Of a stretch of DNA of 64,000 nucleotides, positions 1-13,206 are shown one piece after another. Numbering within the stretch: the first letter of the stretch is position 1; every line of letters begins with the position of its first letter. The position numbers were made by a program, and so were the translations under genes. This DNA comes from Ulota crispa (taxonomy: Eukaryota > Streptophyta > Bryopsida > Orthotrichales > Orthotrichaceae), in the NCBI GenBank assembly GCA_963920765.1, contig OY987249.1:19874483-19938482 (forward strand), in the 5' to 3' direction. The notes beneath the pieces are model-generated. The model made no database searches and had not been told where the DNA came from. It saw nothing but the letters and a program-made list of their open reading frames with translations.

Positions 1-1202
1 TACAAGGCTGACGAATTAGCTAAAACAATCCTCCAAACGAAAGAGGTCTGCAATAATGGCAAACACAGACAGAAGAGTGAACCGAGTGCACAGTAGATTC
101 TTTTCAAAACTCATCATACTCACTCTGCATGATGCCTGAGATGCGAGAATAGTGAATACACTGACTTAGACATTGAGATGCAATGTTGATCGAAAACCAC
201 TACGTCCCCCGAGGGAGAAAGTAGCTACATACAAAACGGTAGATGTGGTAACATCGGAGCAATCTTCGGGAAACACGATCAGTGAAGCAATCCGATTAAC
301 TAAATGAACATGAATTTTCTGACCAAATAGAACTTTCCCTTCTCGAATCTAGATCATTGATTGGAAATCGATTATGAACAATGTAATGACAACAAGGTAA
401 GGGGACACGCGATCTACACCAGCTGAGTGCCATCGCCTTTAAGTGAACCGTCATATATCAGCTGAACGGAGACAGCAGCTTAAAGGAAATCGTATGCCCT
501 GTCGTTCAAGACGAGCAGGAAATAAACTTTCAAATTCGACTCTACCATCCAAACGAGAAACTAATTTAGGTTCCTTCGATGGAACAAAGTACAGCTGCAA
601 AGCATCTGACGAACCTCTACGAAGATAACTCCAGGTATCAAGGACGCCAATCACAACGGGAAAACCTAAGAGTGGAACGACACACCAGTAAGGTAATCAA
701 AGAAGAGATTTGCACAAGCTACATCGTTATTAACGTTCAAAAATGAGAACGAAGTAAACACTCCCTGCCTACCTGCATTTAGGGTTACTCCATGGCCATT
801 GGAATGCCTAAACAATTTAATGATTTGCGGATTCAAACAACTCAGAGGCAGCTGGTACAGGATCTCCGCTAGGAATCCGTGACGTTCAGTATAATTGTGC
901 ACTACTTATTCTAGTATGAATCACGGGAGATAGCAGATCGGCCTCTGCTGTCAAGACAGTCCTCAACAACATAACCAAGCTCATAGAGCTGAAAAGCAGT
1001 TGCAATTAGGGAAGCTCCCGTAATAAATAAATAAATAAATAAATAAAAACCTAGATAGCAGAAGTCTGCACTACGCAGGCTTCCGCTGAATAACCCGGAC
1101 TTGAATTATGATATATAGAAAAAGGAAGAAGGAGTAATTCAGCTTCCCAAAGGAATAGACAAACCCTGGCACGCAAGCCTCTGAATAGATCTACGAACGT
1201 AC
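1..1202 (-). other. Probable intron 1 of the nucleotide-sugar transporter gene
   Basis: This stretch follows a strong GTACGT donor at the end of the transporter's first exon, read on the minus strand. I searched it for the next expected transporter exon (a motif like MSKVDGKF) and did not find one, so exon 2 probably lies beyond the left edge. It has intermediate GC and a short (AAAT)n run near 1021-1048. Nothing else is recognised. Confidence 0.45.
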
Positions 1203-1352
1203 CTGGAGGGCAATAAGAGTACAGTCGCCCATGACAAGGATCACATTGAGCGCCTTCCAGTTTGATTGTTTAATACTACGCTGTCGATCATAGGCAACAG
1301 AGACTGGCCTCCCCTTGGAACCGCACGTCTTACATTCCACAACGCCATTCAT
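1203..1352 (-). CDS. First exon of a nucleotide-sugar transporter (CMP-sialate/UDP-galactose transporter-like), partial
   Basis: This 150-nt exon encodes 50 residues starting MNGVVECKTCGSKG and ending VMGDCTLIALQ, directly before a consensus GTACGT donor. The cysteine-bearing start and the 'LNV.LV.GDC.L..LQ' end match the N terminus of the plant CMP-sialic acid transporter-like family, which are multi-pass Golgi carriers that exchange nucleotide sugars for nucleotide monophosphates. The last ~17 residues would begin the first membrane helix. The start is the only Met in the exon at the expected distance. The rest of the gene lies to the left and is not visible. The family call rests on one short exon, so substrate cannot be inferred. 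Upstream sequence is a pyrimidine-rich leader on the sense strand. Confidence 0.65.
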
Positions 1353-2450
1353 GTCGGCAGATCCGATGTTTTCCCTGCTCCTGGTTGCTGCCTGGCGTCG
1401 AAACTGCGCACAGCAGAGCTAGTGCCGCAAGTTTAATATGCTCCAACCAAAAGAAGTCCTATATGCTGCTGCTACATCGAGAGAAGGCGTTGCGAACTCC
1501 ATAAAAGGAAGAGCTGGAAAATATGAGGAAACAAGAGGCAACGGCAGGGGAGGACTAGAATCGGAGTATTGACAAGCAGTGGGAGGGCTGGGGAAGGGAG
1601 GAACGCCAGGATCTAGCGCAAGACGAAGGGAGAGAGGAAAGGCGGGGGAGGGGGGAGGGCAGAGGAGAAGGGCACAATGTAGGAAGGAGAAGGAATGCGG
1701 AAGAGCAAAAGAGAAAGGGATTGAGAGAGAGAGAGAGGGGAAGAGAAAGCCGGGACTCCGGAAGAAGAGGAGACGCAAAAGATCCAGAGAGAAAGACAGA
1801 CAGACAGAAAGAAAGAAAGAAGGCAGCCAACGAGCGAACGAAGAAGGACTGGGGAAGGAGGGACGGGGGGCGCCGGAGACGAGAATGGCACAGAATGAAT
1901 GAGAGACTTACTCAACTTCAATAAGTTCGAGGGAGCGACAGACGGAGAGCCAGCCAGAGAACGAGAGAGCGAGAATGGCCAGAGCCCAGAGGGCAGCAGA
2001 AAGCGAACGGGCGAGCGGTCAGGAAGGGCAGGGAGTCTCATAGTCATAAGGGCTGCCCACATGCTTCTTTTTCGTGGCGGGTGTCGATGAAAATTCATCC
2101 GGTTCTGCCTGGCGTAGCGTGGTGCAGTAGCGGAGTTAGTTCCGGTGGATTTTGCAATTGTCAGCCTGCCATTGCACTCTGTCAGGCAGCAAGAATGCTC
2201 TCCCACTCCTACGTCCTCATGTGTTGTGACAAATGAATGGCCGATGATGTCGGGTGGGGATAGCGGAGCGGGCTCATAGCATGTGCGCGACCCTATAGAA
2301 ACACAACGGAGAATTGCCGTTGCCAGCGGCAATGCGACAGATGGACGCATGCACATGGCAAGGAGGGCGAGGCCACGCAGCTTGCAGCGACACCGTCGAC
2401 TCCTCCTTCCGTCCCTCTTCTTCTTCCTAGTTCCATTTGGTAGTTGGTGC
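1353..2450 (-). promoter_or_regulatory. Pyrimidine-rich 5' leader and probable promoter of the transporter gene
   Basis: On the sense (minus) strand, 1570-1980 is dominated by CT/CCT runs (GA/GGA on the given strand), a composition common in plant 5' untranslated leaders and core promoters. GC stays high to about 2400, then drops sharply into AT-rich sequence, marking the edge of the gene island. Several open frames here are low-complexity Ser/Pro/Leu or Arg/Glu translations of this tract and are not credible genes. No TATA box could be assigned. Confidence 0.4.
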
Positions 2451-3386
2451 TAGATATCCAAATGTTGCTTCAACTCAGATACCCACTCTTTGCAATAACA
2501 AGTCTGCAACACCACGTTGAGAATCTACCTTACCACCCTTAGACTACTTTTGCCATGGGACCTCCCAAATGTGGCATCCCTTACATAGCTAAGGTTGGAG
2601 GCTCATGATTGGACCATCTAAGAGGAAGAGGACATTTGTGGAAAAATTGAGTCAACTTAGCCATTTGGAAATATTTTTGGCAAAGATTCAAAGAAGAAAT
2701 AGTTCTATGGCTATATAAATTAAAAACTTTTGAGATATTATGAATTAGTTACAATTTATCAAAGCAAAAGGTGCATAGGTAGCTATTCTTGATTATAGGC
2801 TATAGCATTCATGATTCAAAGGCGGCTTGTAAATGGAGCACATGAGTCCAAAAGGTAACCACTACAAAACTAAGGATGCTCAACTAAGTTCTTCAAAGCG
2901 TGCAAGTACCCATTCCATACTCTAATACTCAAATTATGATGGAAAACAAGTTTTATTTATTTTAATATGATATATATCTATATTTTACTGAAAGACAAAA
3001 CTCAACACAATTATAACCAATAAGCACATTGAACAGTAGCTCATGTCACTATTCCTAAAACAAATCATGCACAAGTACAATTTCTGAACATAGAAATTGT
3101 AACCCATTAATGAAGCTCTATGCACCATTTCTTGCAACTCTTCATGAGCCATTCAAAATGCCCAAACCAAATTCAAGTGTCCTACCTTAGTTTTTCTTGC
3201 ACAAAACCCTACAACTATCATTACAAAAACACACAAATTTTTATTCATCATTTCAAATTTATCTCTTAATCTACAAAATCATGGCAAATTATGCATTACA
3301 AAACTTATAATATGTACATTATGATTATACAAATCTAATACCATACTAGATCTTCCAACCATCTAGCAACTGCATCACTTGTTCTA
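2451..3386. other. AT-rich intergenic DNA, nothing recognised
   Basis: Sharp fall in GC relative to 1-2450, no credible open frames, no repeat structure that I could pair with other parts of the window. Confidence 0.5.
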
Positions 3387-3764
3387 TAAGGTAGGCGCAC
3401 CCATAAGCGTGGAAATAAGGGTTTTGGAGTAGGTAAAACAATTGACTAATTTTGAAAAAAATATTGTAAGTTAGGAAATGGAAACCAAAAATATTGGCAT
3501 CAAATTCAAGGTTCTAAGTGCAAGCATTTGTTCACAAAGATTTTTCAAAGTCCAAAATCACTGAAATTGTAGGCACCATGTGTAAGAGATGCTAAAAACA
3601 AGGCTTGTTGGTTCTTAAATATTGAGATGGGTACTCAAAACGGTCATGGAATCACCCACAACCATCACTTTCTCACCCATAAATATCACTTAAGTATCCA
3701 TAAGCACCCTGACTTTGTCAGTGACGCCCATGGGGACGTCAGGCCCATGGGTGCTGCTACCTTA
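3387..3764. mobile_element. MITE-like element, TAAGGTAGG family, copy A
   Basis: A 378-bp block is bounded by inverted ends: left TAAGGTAGGCGCACCCATAA, right CCCATGGGTGCTGCTACCTTA. The same ends, in nearly perfect form, bound the element at 44279-44596. The internal sequence shares only short tracts with that copy, such as TAAGGGTTTT after the left end. No clear target-site duplication is visible. There is no coding capacity, so it would be non-autonomous. Confidence 0.65.
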
Positions 3765-6480
3765 ATGCTAAACATTTGCTACTTGTCTGTTTGTAGTTTG
3801 TCAACGACAAGAGTTGTAGAATTGTAAAAACTTGGATATCATGTATATAACTTGCTATTTGAACAGTCACAAGTTAGCCTCACATGGCTTCACAAACAAA
3901 TATTATTAATTTTTTCATAAAAATTTCAATGATTTGTTTCATGTAGTTGCAAAAAGAGCACTTCAACCACCTCATCTTCTTTATACCTAGTGATTTCAAT
4001 GCAAAGCATTGGCTTCTGATTTTGCTTGATTGATAACTTGTATGATTCTAATAGAAAAGGGCAAAAGACTAAATTTATCATTGTGGAAGATAATAACAGT
4101 AACTAATAAACAACAAGCTATGCTTAATTAGAGATTGATCAAGCCGATAATTGTCTACTTTGCTATACAAATAGGTCGTTGGATATTGTACCAAAAAAAC
4201 CACATTTGGTTATTGACTTGTAATATAGGATATGTTTTCCTAACAAGGTTTCATAAAAAATTTGAGGCATCTAAGATTGGGATTTTTGGTTATTTCAAAA
4301 TTGCTTCAGGTTTTAAATTGTCATCCTTGAATTAGCATGTTGAACTTCAAGTGATGACCAAAGTTGGAGTGGAACAATATTTGTTAATTAGAAGTACGTT
4401 GAATGCTATTGTTTGCAAACTTTACATTAGGCACATTGATATTTTAGTCGTTGCAAAAGTTGAAGGTTATTACAAATAATTTTCATGTTTTACTAGACAC
4501 TCTACCTTTGGGCATCAACTTGAAGATGAAATGCTACAAAATGTTTCACTTCCACCTTTAAAATGACAAAATATTTTGCAAAAAATTTGAAAAAATTTGC
4601 AATCCTTAAGTTCTTAAAATGTTGCCATGTAATTGCAAGGTATGAGTTTTAACACTAAGAATGGCATCCTTTGGAAATTAAGGGATAATTGTAAGAGATC
4701 TAAAATGCACCATTTAAAAATGAAACAAATTCCTACTTGAATTTTTCAATTGGGAATTCCAAATTTTTACAAGTATGTATTTATCAACATTTTAATAATG
4801 AATTTTGCTAAAAGGTTTCATCAGCATTGGTCTCCATAACATACAATATGTTTTTCATTCAAGTAATCCACTTGCAATTAAGAAATGTCAAGACTCGGAA
4901 TTTTTGACAAATAAGGTTATTCCAAATGTCTATTGAAAAATAAATTGAAATTCCAAAAGATAAAAAGAGTTTTAAAAAACGATTTACAATTCCAATAGAT
5001 GTAGATCAAGATGGATGAATTAGAAATTTGACAATGCAAGGGACCATAACAAGCAATAAGTTAACCTTATACTTTTGTATACGGTACTTCTAATATAAGT
5101 ATCTACAAATTGTCATTTTCAACAAATTAGAAAACTTTGAGCCCAAACATGAAACTAGCATCTATTCCTACTTGCTATTCTACTAATATCACAACCAACA
5201 ATTTTATAATTTAATAAGTCATAATTTAATTTAAAAATTCGTGTATTCACAAAAAAATGTACAAAATACAAGCTCAAAATTTACACAATGATTTGCACTC
5301 TAGATAATTTGATTGTGGTGGTTTTAAATTGTGAATATGGTCCGAACTTGTAGTATATGATGTCATGAAGTCTTTTTTTTTCTATATGTCCCTCGAGATT
5401 CCAACAAGCTTGACCAAAACTTGTGTGTCCGTAAGACTAACTGATTGATCAACCATATGATCCATGCTCAAGAACGATAGACGTTTCCTTCTAGTGTTAT
5501 AAATATGGCTTCATGTAGCAAAATTTCTACTTATTTTTATCAAAGGTAAAAAAACATGTATATCACAGTGTGATGTTTGGGCTTTTAGCACATTTAGGCA
5601 TTTAGCAGTGTTTGTAGCCGCTTGAGCTAATTGTGAAAACCGTATTTGGGATCACTAGATCCTTTCTTTATGAATGAGACACGAGCAACAAATCCAAAGT
5701 AACGCAGTTTGCTCTGCACCACCTTGCACTGTTTATCCACAATACAAGTAAATACTAAAAATTAGACCAAGTGATGTTAGCATGTGATGAACAACTTTAG
5801 TGCGCAAGCAAGCAATCAATGGAGTTGGGTGATTGAGGTGGCGCAAAAGAATGATGATAAATTGGTGTCCAGTAAGTTAGTAACTAGTAAACCAAGGGGG
5901 AGAAAGAGGGCTCATTAAGATAACTAAGTTAATGTAAATGGGTGGAGTAAATTTGCTTGAAAGGGCAAAACTATTCCATTGACCTCAGTTGTTGCCGACG
6001 ATGTCACTGAAAATGAAATGAGCACACGCACAAATTGCATGCATGCACCTGCATGCCTGAGTACCTGAGTCCCTAAGTCCCTAACTCCTTGCCTTTGCTT
6101 TAGCAAGGTGAGTTGGAACATGAATAAATTAATCAATAATAATGTGGCTGAAAAAAGGTTGTCTTTGTAGGAGGAAGATCAAGCCCATTCCTACCACTTG
6201 GAGATTCAAAGAAAGGGAGTCAATAAGATGATGCATTTTGGAGCAGCTCACTCAAGGCATCCTTCCATGTGAGCTTGGTGGATTGTGGCCAGTGATCTTA
6301 AATATAACTTACCAATAATTTGTTAGATGGAAGTTCTAGTCATTGGGCTCATATGAAAGGATGCCCTAGTGCCGCTTTATATTGGGAGTGGAAATCATTT
6401 TGGAATTGTAAAAGAACAAAAATTATCTCTTTTCAATGGTTGAATCTCTATAAGTAATCCTAAAGTCTTTACATTAAAAG
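3765..6480. other. AT-rich intergenic DNA, nothing recognised
   Basis: Long AT-rich stretch with only short chance open frames (longest about 66-70 codons, low-complexity or without family resemblance). No RNA gene or clear repeat was seen. Confidence 0.5.
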
Positions 6481-6868
6481 CTAACCCCTAAACACCCAAG
6501 AGGAAAACTTTTGTCCCCTAGTCTTGAAAAGAAACACTTTAGAGACAAGAAAAGCCGTTTTTCATCTGAATTTTTTAGAAGTAATTATAGGTATATGATC
6601 CATTGTGAAAGGAAAAAACAACCTCACCAAATGCACTCATATTTTTAAATGACCCAAATTGTGAGAAGATTCAAAAACATGGTGGTACGTCCCATGCTAC
6701 CTTCTTACAATTTTCATGAGGTCAACATGCATTGTTAACTTTTGCAACTTTTAGAAAAGATGTTATAATGGGTAGCACTTGCCACACCACAACAAAGCAT
6801 TGTAGAGCTCTCAATAGAACCACTGCAGAGGGGTAGTCAGAATGATCAACCAAGCGTTCAAGGGTTAA
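6481..6868. mobile_element. MITE-like element, TTAACCCCTAAACACC family, copy 1
   Basis: About 388 bp bounded by TAACCCCTAAACACCCAAG on the left and CGTTCAAGGGTTAAGG on the right, which are imperfect inverted ends. It aligns along its length with 27004-27376. Shared landmarks are a TTTTTCA(C/T)(C/T)TGAATTT tract, GTGAGAAGATTCAAA, a CATGCA(A/T)TG(C/T)TAACTTTTG tract, and GGGTAG(.)CACTTGCCA. No protein is encoded. Internal divergence indicates old copies. Confidence 0.7.
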
Positions 6869-8095
6869 GGTCAAATTTTCATATATGTTTTTATTTTAGA
6901 GATAAGATTTGACACATCCCAATTTCTAAAATTGGGTTTGCCAAGAATGGGAAGCGAACTCTTGAACTTGGAAGCAAATGTTGATTTTAATAAGAGTATT
7001 ATTTTTTTAGGAAAGATTATTTTTAGATTGTGATTATTGTAGGTTAGAACCAAGATCTGAATGGCTTGCACGAATCTCCTTTTCATTCTAGTTTTTTCCT
7101 TCTTCTTTCATTCTTCTCTTCTTTCTCCTTATTTCTTCTTTATTCTTCCAAGGATTTATAGCACTTTATTATTATTGGTCATTTATTGTCAAATTCTTTC
7201 TACTTGGAACAGAAAGCACTTTTGAAGTTCAAGATTGAAATAGAGAGGAGTTCCACTAGAAAAAAATGCTGGTAAATCTAACTAACAACAAACAACTTAT
7301 GGTCCCAAACAACTACACAACAATAACAAAGTAACTTTGGTCATAGTTGAAGTTGTAGCAGTTGTAGTGTAGTTGTTTATTTAACTTGGGGGATGAAGTC
7401 TGTTGTGTACATTTTGGGATGAACAATTTTGAGTTCATGATTAAATGAAATCTTTGTTGCCGTCAAAGTAGTTTGATATCTTTGACTTTGAGTTGTATGT
7501 GAGTCGCATGAATAAACGACTTTTTATTCTTTATTACTAGAGTATTGCTATAGAATGAATATAAAGAAACTCTTGGTAGAATTAAATTAAATAATTAATA
7601 AAATTTATATTTAGGCTGCTCATTTTGCAGCTCCCAAAATTATTCTTATTTTTGTTAGGTGTGCACATTAATGAGTGGTTTCCTAGTTGTTCTCTTGTTG
7701 TTGATTAGTACTTGAGTGCTACATCTGATTCTTTCAAATTAGGGACTGTACGGATGCGGTTGTATTGTGGATGCAATGTGTTTCTACTTCTCAATTGAAC
7801 TATTTTGCCACTTATAATACATTTTTGAGGCTTTCATCTTCAAATTTGGTCATGTAACAACTAGGTCATTGCCATTGCTAAACAACAACTCCGTACTTGA
7901 TTGTAAATTGACTTGATACCAACTACACAACAACCACAAGACTAAACACCAACTTTACATTGACTAAATAACAATTACAAGACTATACACCAACTACTAC
8001 GCAACTACAAACTAACTTAGTTACTCCTGAAGTTATTGCCTACTTGTTATATAGTTGTTCTAGTTTAGTCTTTCATTGCTCATTCTTCTTCTACT
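6869..8095. repeat. AT-rich DNA with degenerate ACTACAACAACC-type short repeats
   Basis: Around 7290-7380 and 7860-8040 the sequence is crowded with variants of ACTACACAACAA, CAACTACA and the complement GTAGTTGT. The spacing is irregular, so this is not a clean tandem array. Similar degenerate motif crowding appears further right (10170-11120). It could be the eroded subterminal region of a DNA transposon, but no ends or coding region were identified. Confidence 0.35.
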
Positions 8096-9016
8096 TAACC
8101 CCTAAAGGACCAAGCAAAGTTTTCACCAAAAACTCTTCAAAACTGCAATTTTAAGAGCATCAACCAAATTTGAAAAAAAAAATGTTTTTATGCATATGTG
8201 ACCATGGGATCTTGTAGAAGAATAGTTTTAGAAGATGTGGAAAAAATTTCAGAGTTTTCCACCATGTGGATTGAGAGATAGAATGGTTTGGATATTCAAA
8301 AACGTCTTGTGAAAAACTGGGCAGCTACCCTTGGGAAGGTGAAATTCCTAAGGAAAAAAGGCCATGTGGTTGGTGCTTCTCTAAATTCCTTATTCCACCT
8401 AAGTGAAGTACATGTCAAAAAAGTTTCAAATCATTTGGAGTTGTATAACATATGAAAAAAAATTAGTAAGTAAAAAGAAATAGAGATTGATTCAAAACAT
8501 TGAATTGTTAAGAATTTAATTATGGAAATGAAAAATGCCAATCCCAAAGGTCATAATGTTGTCATAAACAATCTTCATCCTTTGGTTTTGTTTTTTTTCC
8601 AAAATGTTGAAAATTGAGCAAAATAAAGGACTTCAAAGTTTATTTTGGAGTAGAGAATCCATAATTGCCCATAAACAAAAAAATCCTCATAACTTTTGTC
8701 TCATTGATCTAGATGGAATGGTTTGAAGCTTCCTACATTCACATAAATCTCCTAAACCCATTTAAAATTTTTGTTTTTGAAAAAAGTGATTTTTAGAAAT
8801 CTGCCTAAGTTGCTCCCTGAACGTAAAAAACAACATATTAGGCCATAACTTTTTACTCATAATTCCAAATGTCATGAAATTGAGTGCATATTAAAGATAA
8901 ACCTTGTCCCCACATTCTATTAAAATTTCAGCCTAAAACATGAAAAGCTCCAATCACAGGTACCTGCCCAAAATCGATATGTTTCTTAAAAGGAGGGTCT
9001 GGTCCTTTAGGGATTT
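8096..9016. mobile_element. Foldback/MITE-like element with TTAACCCCTAAAGGACC ends (diverged copy)
   Basis: The left end reads TTAACCCCTAAAGGACCA and the right end TGGTCCTTTAGGGATTTA, an inverted pair identical over GGACCA/TGGTCC and close beyond. Internal landmarks CATAACTTTT.TCTCAT, GAAGCTTCC.ACAT.CACATAA and TTTTTGAAAAAA match the order seen in the palindromic element at 15750-16476. This looks like a diverged member of that family. There is no coding capacity. Confidence 0.55.
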
Positions 9017-9850
9017 ACCCATTTTCTTGAGCTATTTAAAATGTCTAAACTAGCTCATCTCATCAATGTTAGCAATGAGTGCATTACATAGAGTGCCAAT
9101 AACCAAATGTTTACTAATACCTTGCGCATGCTAACAAATTCTTTTTGGCAAACAATTCAATAGCACCTACTAGAAAAAGATTACAAAACAAGAAAGGTCT
9201 TGCTCTTCCTACTCTAATTCCAACTAAATATTTAAAAGGGGTGCATGTTGGCTAGCTCACTAAATTGTAGGTTTAGAGGTTTAGTCGTATTTTAGGTTTA
9301 CATGAGTCGTAGTGAGATCATTATAATCTTCTCCAAGCATGTGCTAGTTGTATTTTTGTTGTATTTGAGTCATAAATTCTATTATTATTATTATTATTAA
9401 TATCAACAACAATTTAAAAGCTACAATTAAAGCTCTTTGAAAACTTAAAAATTAATGTTTCATAATAAATAAATAAGTATTCATAATTTTGATTATTTTT
9501 TAAAGATAGATGACATAAACAAAATAGATACAATTTGTTTTAAAAAAGAAAATTTAACTCATTCAAATACTAGATGTTAGAATTTGAGTTAGATTTCAAA
9601 ATTTGCAAAAAAATTTGCTTCTAATGCTTTACAATTTGGATTTTAGCATGTAAGTAGTCCATTTTGAGGTAAATGTGTGTTATAAACACATTGTTGATGT
9701 TAATTTTTTCAAAGAAAAATATTATTTAAGTTTTAATAGCAAACAACCCTAAAATCAAGTTGTAGTTTTAGAGTCAATTTGGACCCTTCATTGAGATTAG
9801 GGTTGGTAGTTTGGAGGGTGTTGATGTAGATGCCACCTTAAGTTCAAGGT
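9017..9850. other. AT-rich intergenic DNA
   Basis: Contains a short (ATT)n run near 9382-9400. No open frame, RNA gene or paired repeat was recognised. Confidence 0.45.
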
Positions 9851-9860
9851 TTAGTTTTGC

Positions 9861-10158
9861 AGACTTGTTTGGTTGGCCCCGTGCTCTTCCAGGGGTTTGT
9901 TGATTATGCACTTAATAATGTTTGTTGGCTCTGTGCTCTTTTTTGGTTTGCTTGCTCCGCGCTCTTATGAGGTTTGTTTGCTTCACAATCTTCTTAGATT
10001 TGCTCACTTTGCGCTTTTCTCAAGTTTGGTCGCTTCACACTTTTCTTAACTTTGTTTGCTTTGTGTATTTGTCAATTTTTGTTGGCTCTGTGCATTTCTT
10101 TAGGTTTGTTGGTTCCGTGCTCTTTGCATGTTTGCTTGCTCTGCACACTTGTTAAGGT
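9861..10158. repeat. 26-bp degenerate tandem repeat array, about 11 copies
   Basis: Unit consensus is close to TTTGTTGGCTCTGTGCTCTT plus 6 more bases. Consecutive units starting TTTGTTGGC, TTTGCTTGC, TTTGTTTGC, TTTGCTCAC, TTTGGTCGC, TTTGTTTGC, TTTGTTGGT and TTTGCTTGC follow at close to 26-base spacing, with one or two slightly longer units. Divergence between units is substantial, so the array is old. The open frame across it gives a repetitive hydrophobic peptide with no family resemblance and is treated as non-coding. Confidence 0.7.
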
Positions 10159-10169
10159 TATTTGGCTCT

Positions 10170-11120
10170 ATGTACTACCACATTGTAACTAATTTTGAGG
10201 TTTTGCTTTCATTGTCTATATGTAATTGCAGGTGATCTATAATTTTACATGGAGTCTACACTAAATTGTGATTGAACAACAACTGCAAGTCCACTAGATT
10301 GTAACTGCATGGCAGGTGCACCTCAACTGCATAGCGACCAAATTGTGATTATATTGTGACTGAGATGGGTCTTTACAGTGACTTGTCAACAACTTAATTG
10401 TGACTTTAGAGTGACCTTACTTTGATTTTTTGGTTAGACTATATTGTGACCTTGTAATGTCTAAATGGGGTTTGTATTTGTGAGTAGTGTGTGATTGTTT
10501 TGTGACTTCTTTGTGATTACATACTAAGTCATTTGTGACTCGTTTGTGACTACAATTAGTATGCTTTTGTGATTGATTTGTGACATTATTTTGCTAGAAT
10601 GGTTATTGTGTTGTGAAGCCCAAACTTGCTATAATAGTATGTCTACTATGCCTTGACTAAGTGGTCACTCATATACAATTCCACTTTGTTACTACAATTC
10701 AATGACTCATTAGCCACTGGCCTATGACTCTAAAGTCACTCACTTGACTATTGGTGTACAACTTTGTGGCAACTAAAAACCAACTATTTCATTGCCCTTG
10801 TGCCACTTTGATTGAAGTGGACCAAGATTAATGGCCCAATAGGTTACTAGTATAAACCAACTCAATGGCCACTAAGCTACGACAATACGACAACCCATAT
10901 GACTCTACCATGACTCATTGACAACTAAGTGACAATAGTCACATGACTTTATGATCACCAAGTGCTACTACTACATGACTCAATAGCTACTAGATTGCGA
11001 CTATATTATTACTAATTGGCCACTAGTTTAGGAGTGTACTACTCGTTGGCAACCTTGTTATGACTTGATGGTCAATCTAGTTGCAACTGCATAACAACTC
11101 TCTTGTGACTCAATTATATG
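10170..11120. repeat. Field of TGTGACT / AGTCACA motifs
   Basis: Roughly 950 bp in which TTGTGACT, TGTGATT, TGACTC and their complements recur every 10-40 bases without a fixed period. The left half mainly carries TTGTGAC orientation and the right half CTACTA/GACTCA/GTGACAA variants. The dense, irregular, strand-biased motif clustering resembles subterminal repeat regions of plant DNA transposons, but no inverted ends or transposase were found next to it. Confidence 0.4.
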
Positions 11121-13206
11121 GTAAGTAAATTGTTTTACAATAAGTAATTCCAGATTCCAACCGAAAACAACTACAATGCAATTATGAATCTACGTAGTCA
11201 TTACTGGAAAGTAAACCTTTACTCTTTATACTCAACTTTCAATCAACTAGGTTGGAATTAAATTGCAACTCTCATGTGCACATGCAATGTCCAAATCCAT
11301 CTTAGCAAAGGATAGATTAGTGTATTTTAAGTCATAGCAATTTTGCTCTTAGCAAATAGACATACAACACTTGGTACAAAAAACCCTCCACCATGAGTTG
11401 TAAGTGAGTTGTAACTGTACTTGTACACAGTTGTTTTAGAGTTGGGAAAGTATTCTTTTTGTTGGGCACATAGAGGAGAATGGGGCAATTTTGGTGGCTA
11501 ACAAAAAAAATTTGACACCCTATTGACACCGATGAAGAACTTTTGTGGCAGAAGTGTCAAAAGGATGAGAAATACTTCTCAATTGTTATGTTCTAAACGA
11601 CAAGTTTTGCATGCCTGGAAATTGATTGGGAGTGGTATAGTTGTAATACAATACTTTGTAGTCCAAACAACTTTAAACTAAGTTGTTTCTAGTGTCAAAA
11701 TTTTCTTGTTTTCTTCTAGTGTTTGAAGCTATGCAAAACTATAGCAATATCCAAACTTATGTGTTTCAGCTTGCTAATCCATGTTTTGAACATGTTGATA
11801 AAGCAAGGTCTATTCTTTTTTTTCAACTGCCACTTTGATCATCAATTTTTCCAACACCAACTTTGTGTTTCAAATTTTCAAATCAATAAAAAAGGGTAAG
11901 TTGGAGAAATTGTAGATGAAGACATTTGCATTGTTACTCCATGGGTGCCAAAGAAAAAACGTGAACATCAAAAAAATCTACTAGGATGGCCACAAAGAAG
12001 GAGAAAGATAGAAGAAGAAGAGAAGAAATATTTAAAGAATGAGCATATTGAACAAATGATTGCGCTATAAGAGCATCTCTAGCCTTGCCTCCCACACTGG
12101 GAAGTATTGGGCCTTGGCTTGCAAGACACAAAAATTAGGGTCTAGCGCATACTCGTCACACTAAAAAACTTGGCCACCCTCCCCAAACCTCCCCTCTAAG
12201 ATGCTCAGGGGTTGCACTCCCCCCTTTTTTTTGGTAGCGTGCAATCAAATGAAGGGTATTTTTAATTGCCATGGTGCTAAAATTTAGAAAATGTTTTGAA
12301 GAAAATTAGGCTAATTGAAATAGGGGTTAGGGAATTATAAGTAACAAAGGGTTTAGATTATTATACAAATTTACCTTCATTTTTTTCTAAAGTAGACTGC
12401 CCAAAATCATCCCTCCAAAATTTGAACTTTTATAAAATAGTGTAGTGTAGTTGGCTCCTTCCAAAATCTATAGACTAAAGCAAAATCCAAAGGAAAATCC
12501 AAAGTTGGAATTTTATGTGCAATACATGGAGTATACAAATTTGAATTTGGATGAAGTCTTTGTTGTCAGCCGTAGATGGAGCAAGTGCAGATTCAGCTAG
12601 AACAAGTGAGCACAGAGTAGCGTAGCTGTTTCCAAAAACAGGGTTTTGTTGCTTTTTGGTGTACAACGTGCTTGCAATTCTTGCATGGTTGGAATGAAAA
12701 TTAAATGTAGGAAATTGCGTTGTTATCCAATTTTGAGTTTGCATTTTGATTAGTGGGTCCACAAGTGCCAAACCTTTCTCTATTTTTTAAAAACTTTTGT
12801 ATGTATATTCAATTTTGTGCAAGGCAAATTGTGCTCCAAATATTTTGAATTTGAAATAAATTTGTCATTGAAAAACTTTGCCTTGAAGTGTACAATATGT
12901 TTGCAAATTACTAATGACAATGGATTCTATGTTTGCAAATTGTTTGTTAGTTTGCTTATTTTATACAACATTATCACTATGTCAAAATTCTCAATGCCAA
13001 CTTCTAATATCAATTGAGGTGTTGTTCAAAATATATTTTGTGAAGTTTGCATTGTTCATACAACATTATTGATGTTAGGGTTGTTAATCTTGGTTCCAAT
13101 GTGAACTAACAAACTATTTGCAAATTTTTTGCCTAAGTTTCGTATTTAAAATGAATATAGGGTATATGGAAATAGTCTCTCAATTATTTGAATGAAATAT
13201 AGGGTA
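11121..13206. other. AT-rich intergenic DNA, nothing recognised
   Basis: Only short chance open frames (up to 98 codons at 12475-12771 minus) without recognisable motifs. No repeat partner found within the window. Confidence 0.45.

Noticed and set aside
1419..2356. Minus-strand frames of 91-247 codons rich in Ser, Pro and Leu
   Set aside because: Low-complexity translation of the CT-rich leader of the transporter gene; no family resemblance and frames overlap each other.
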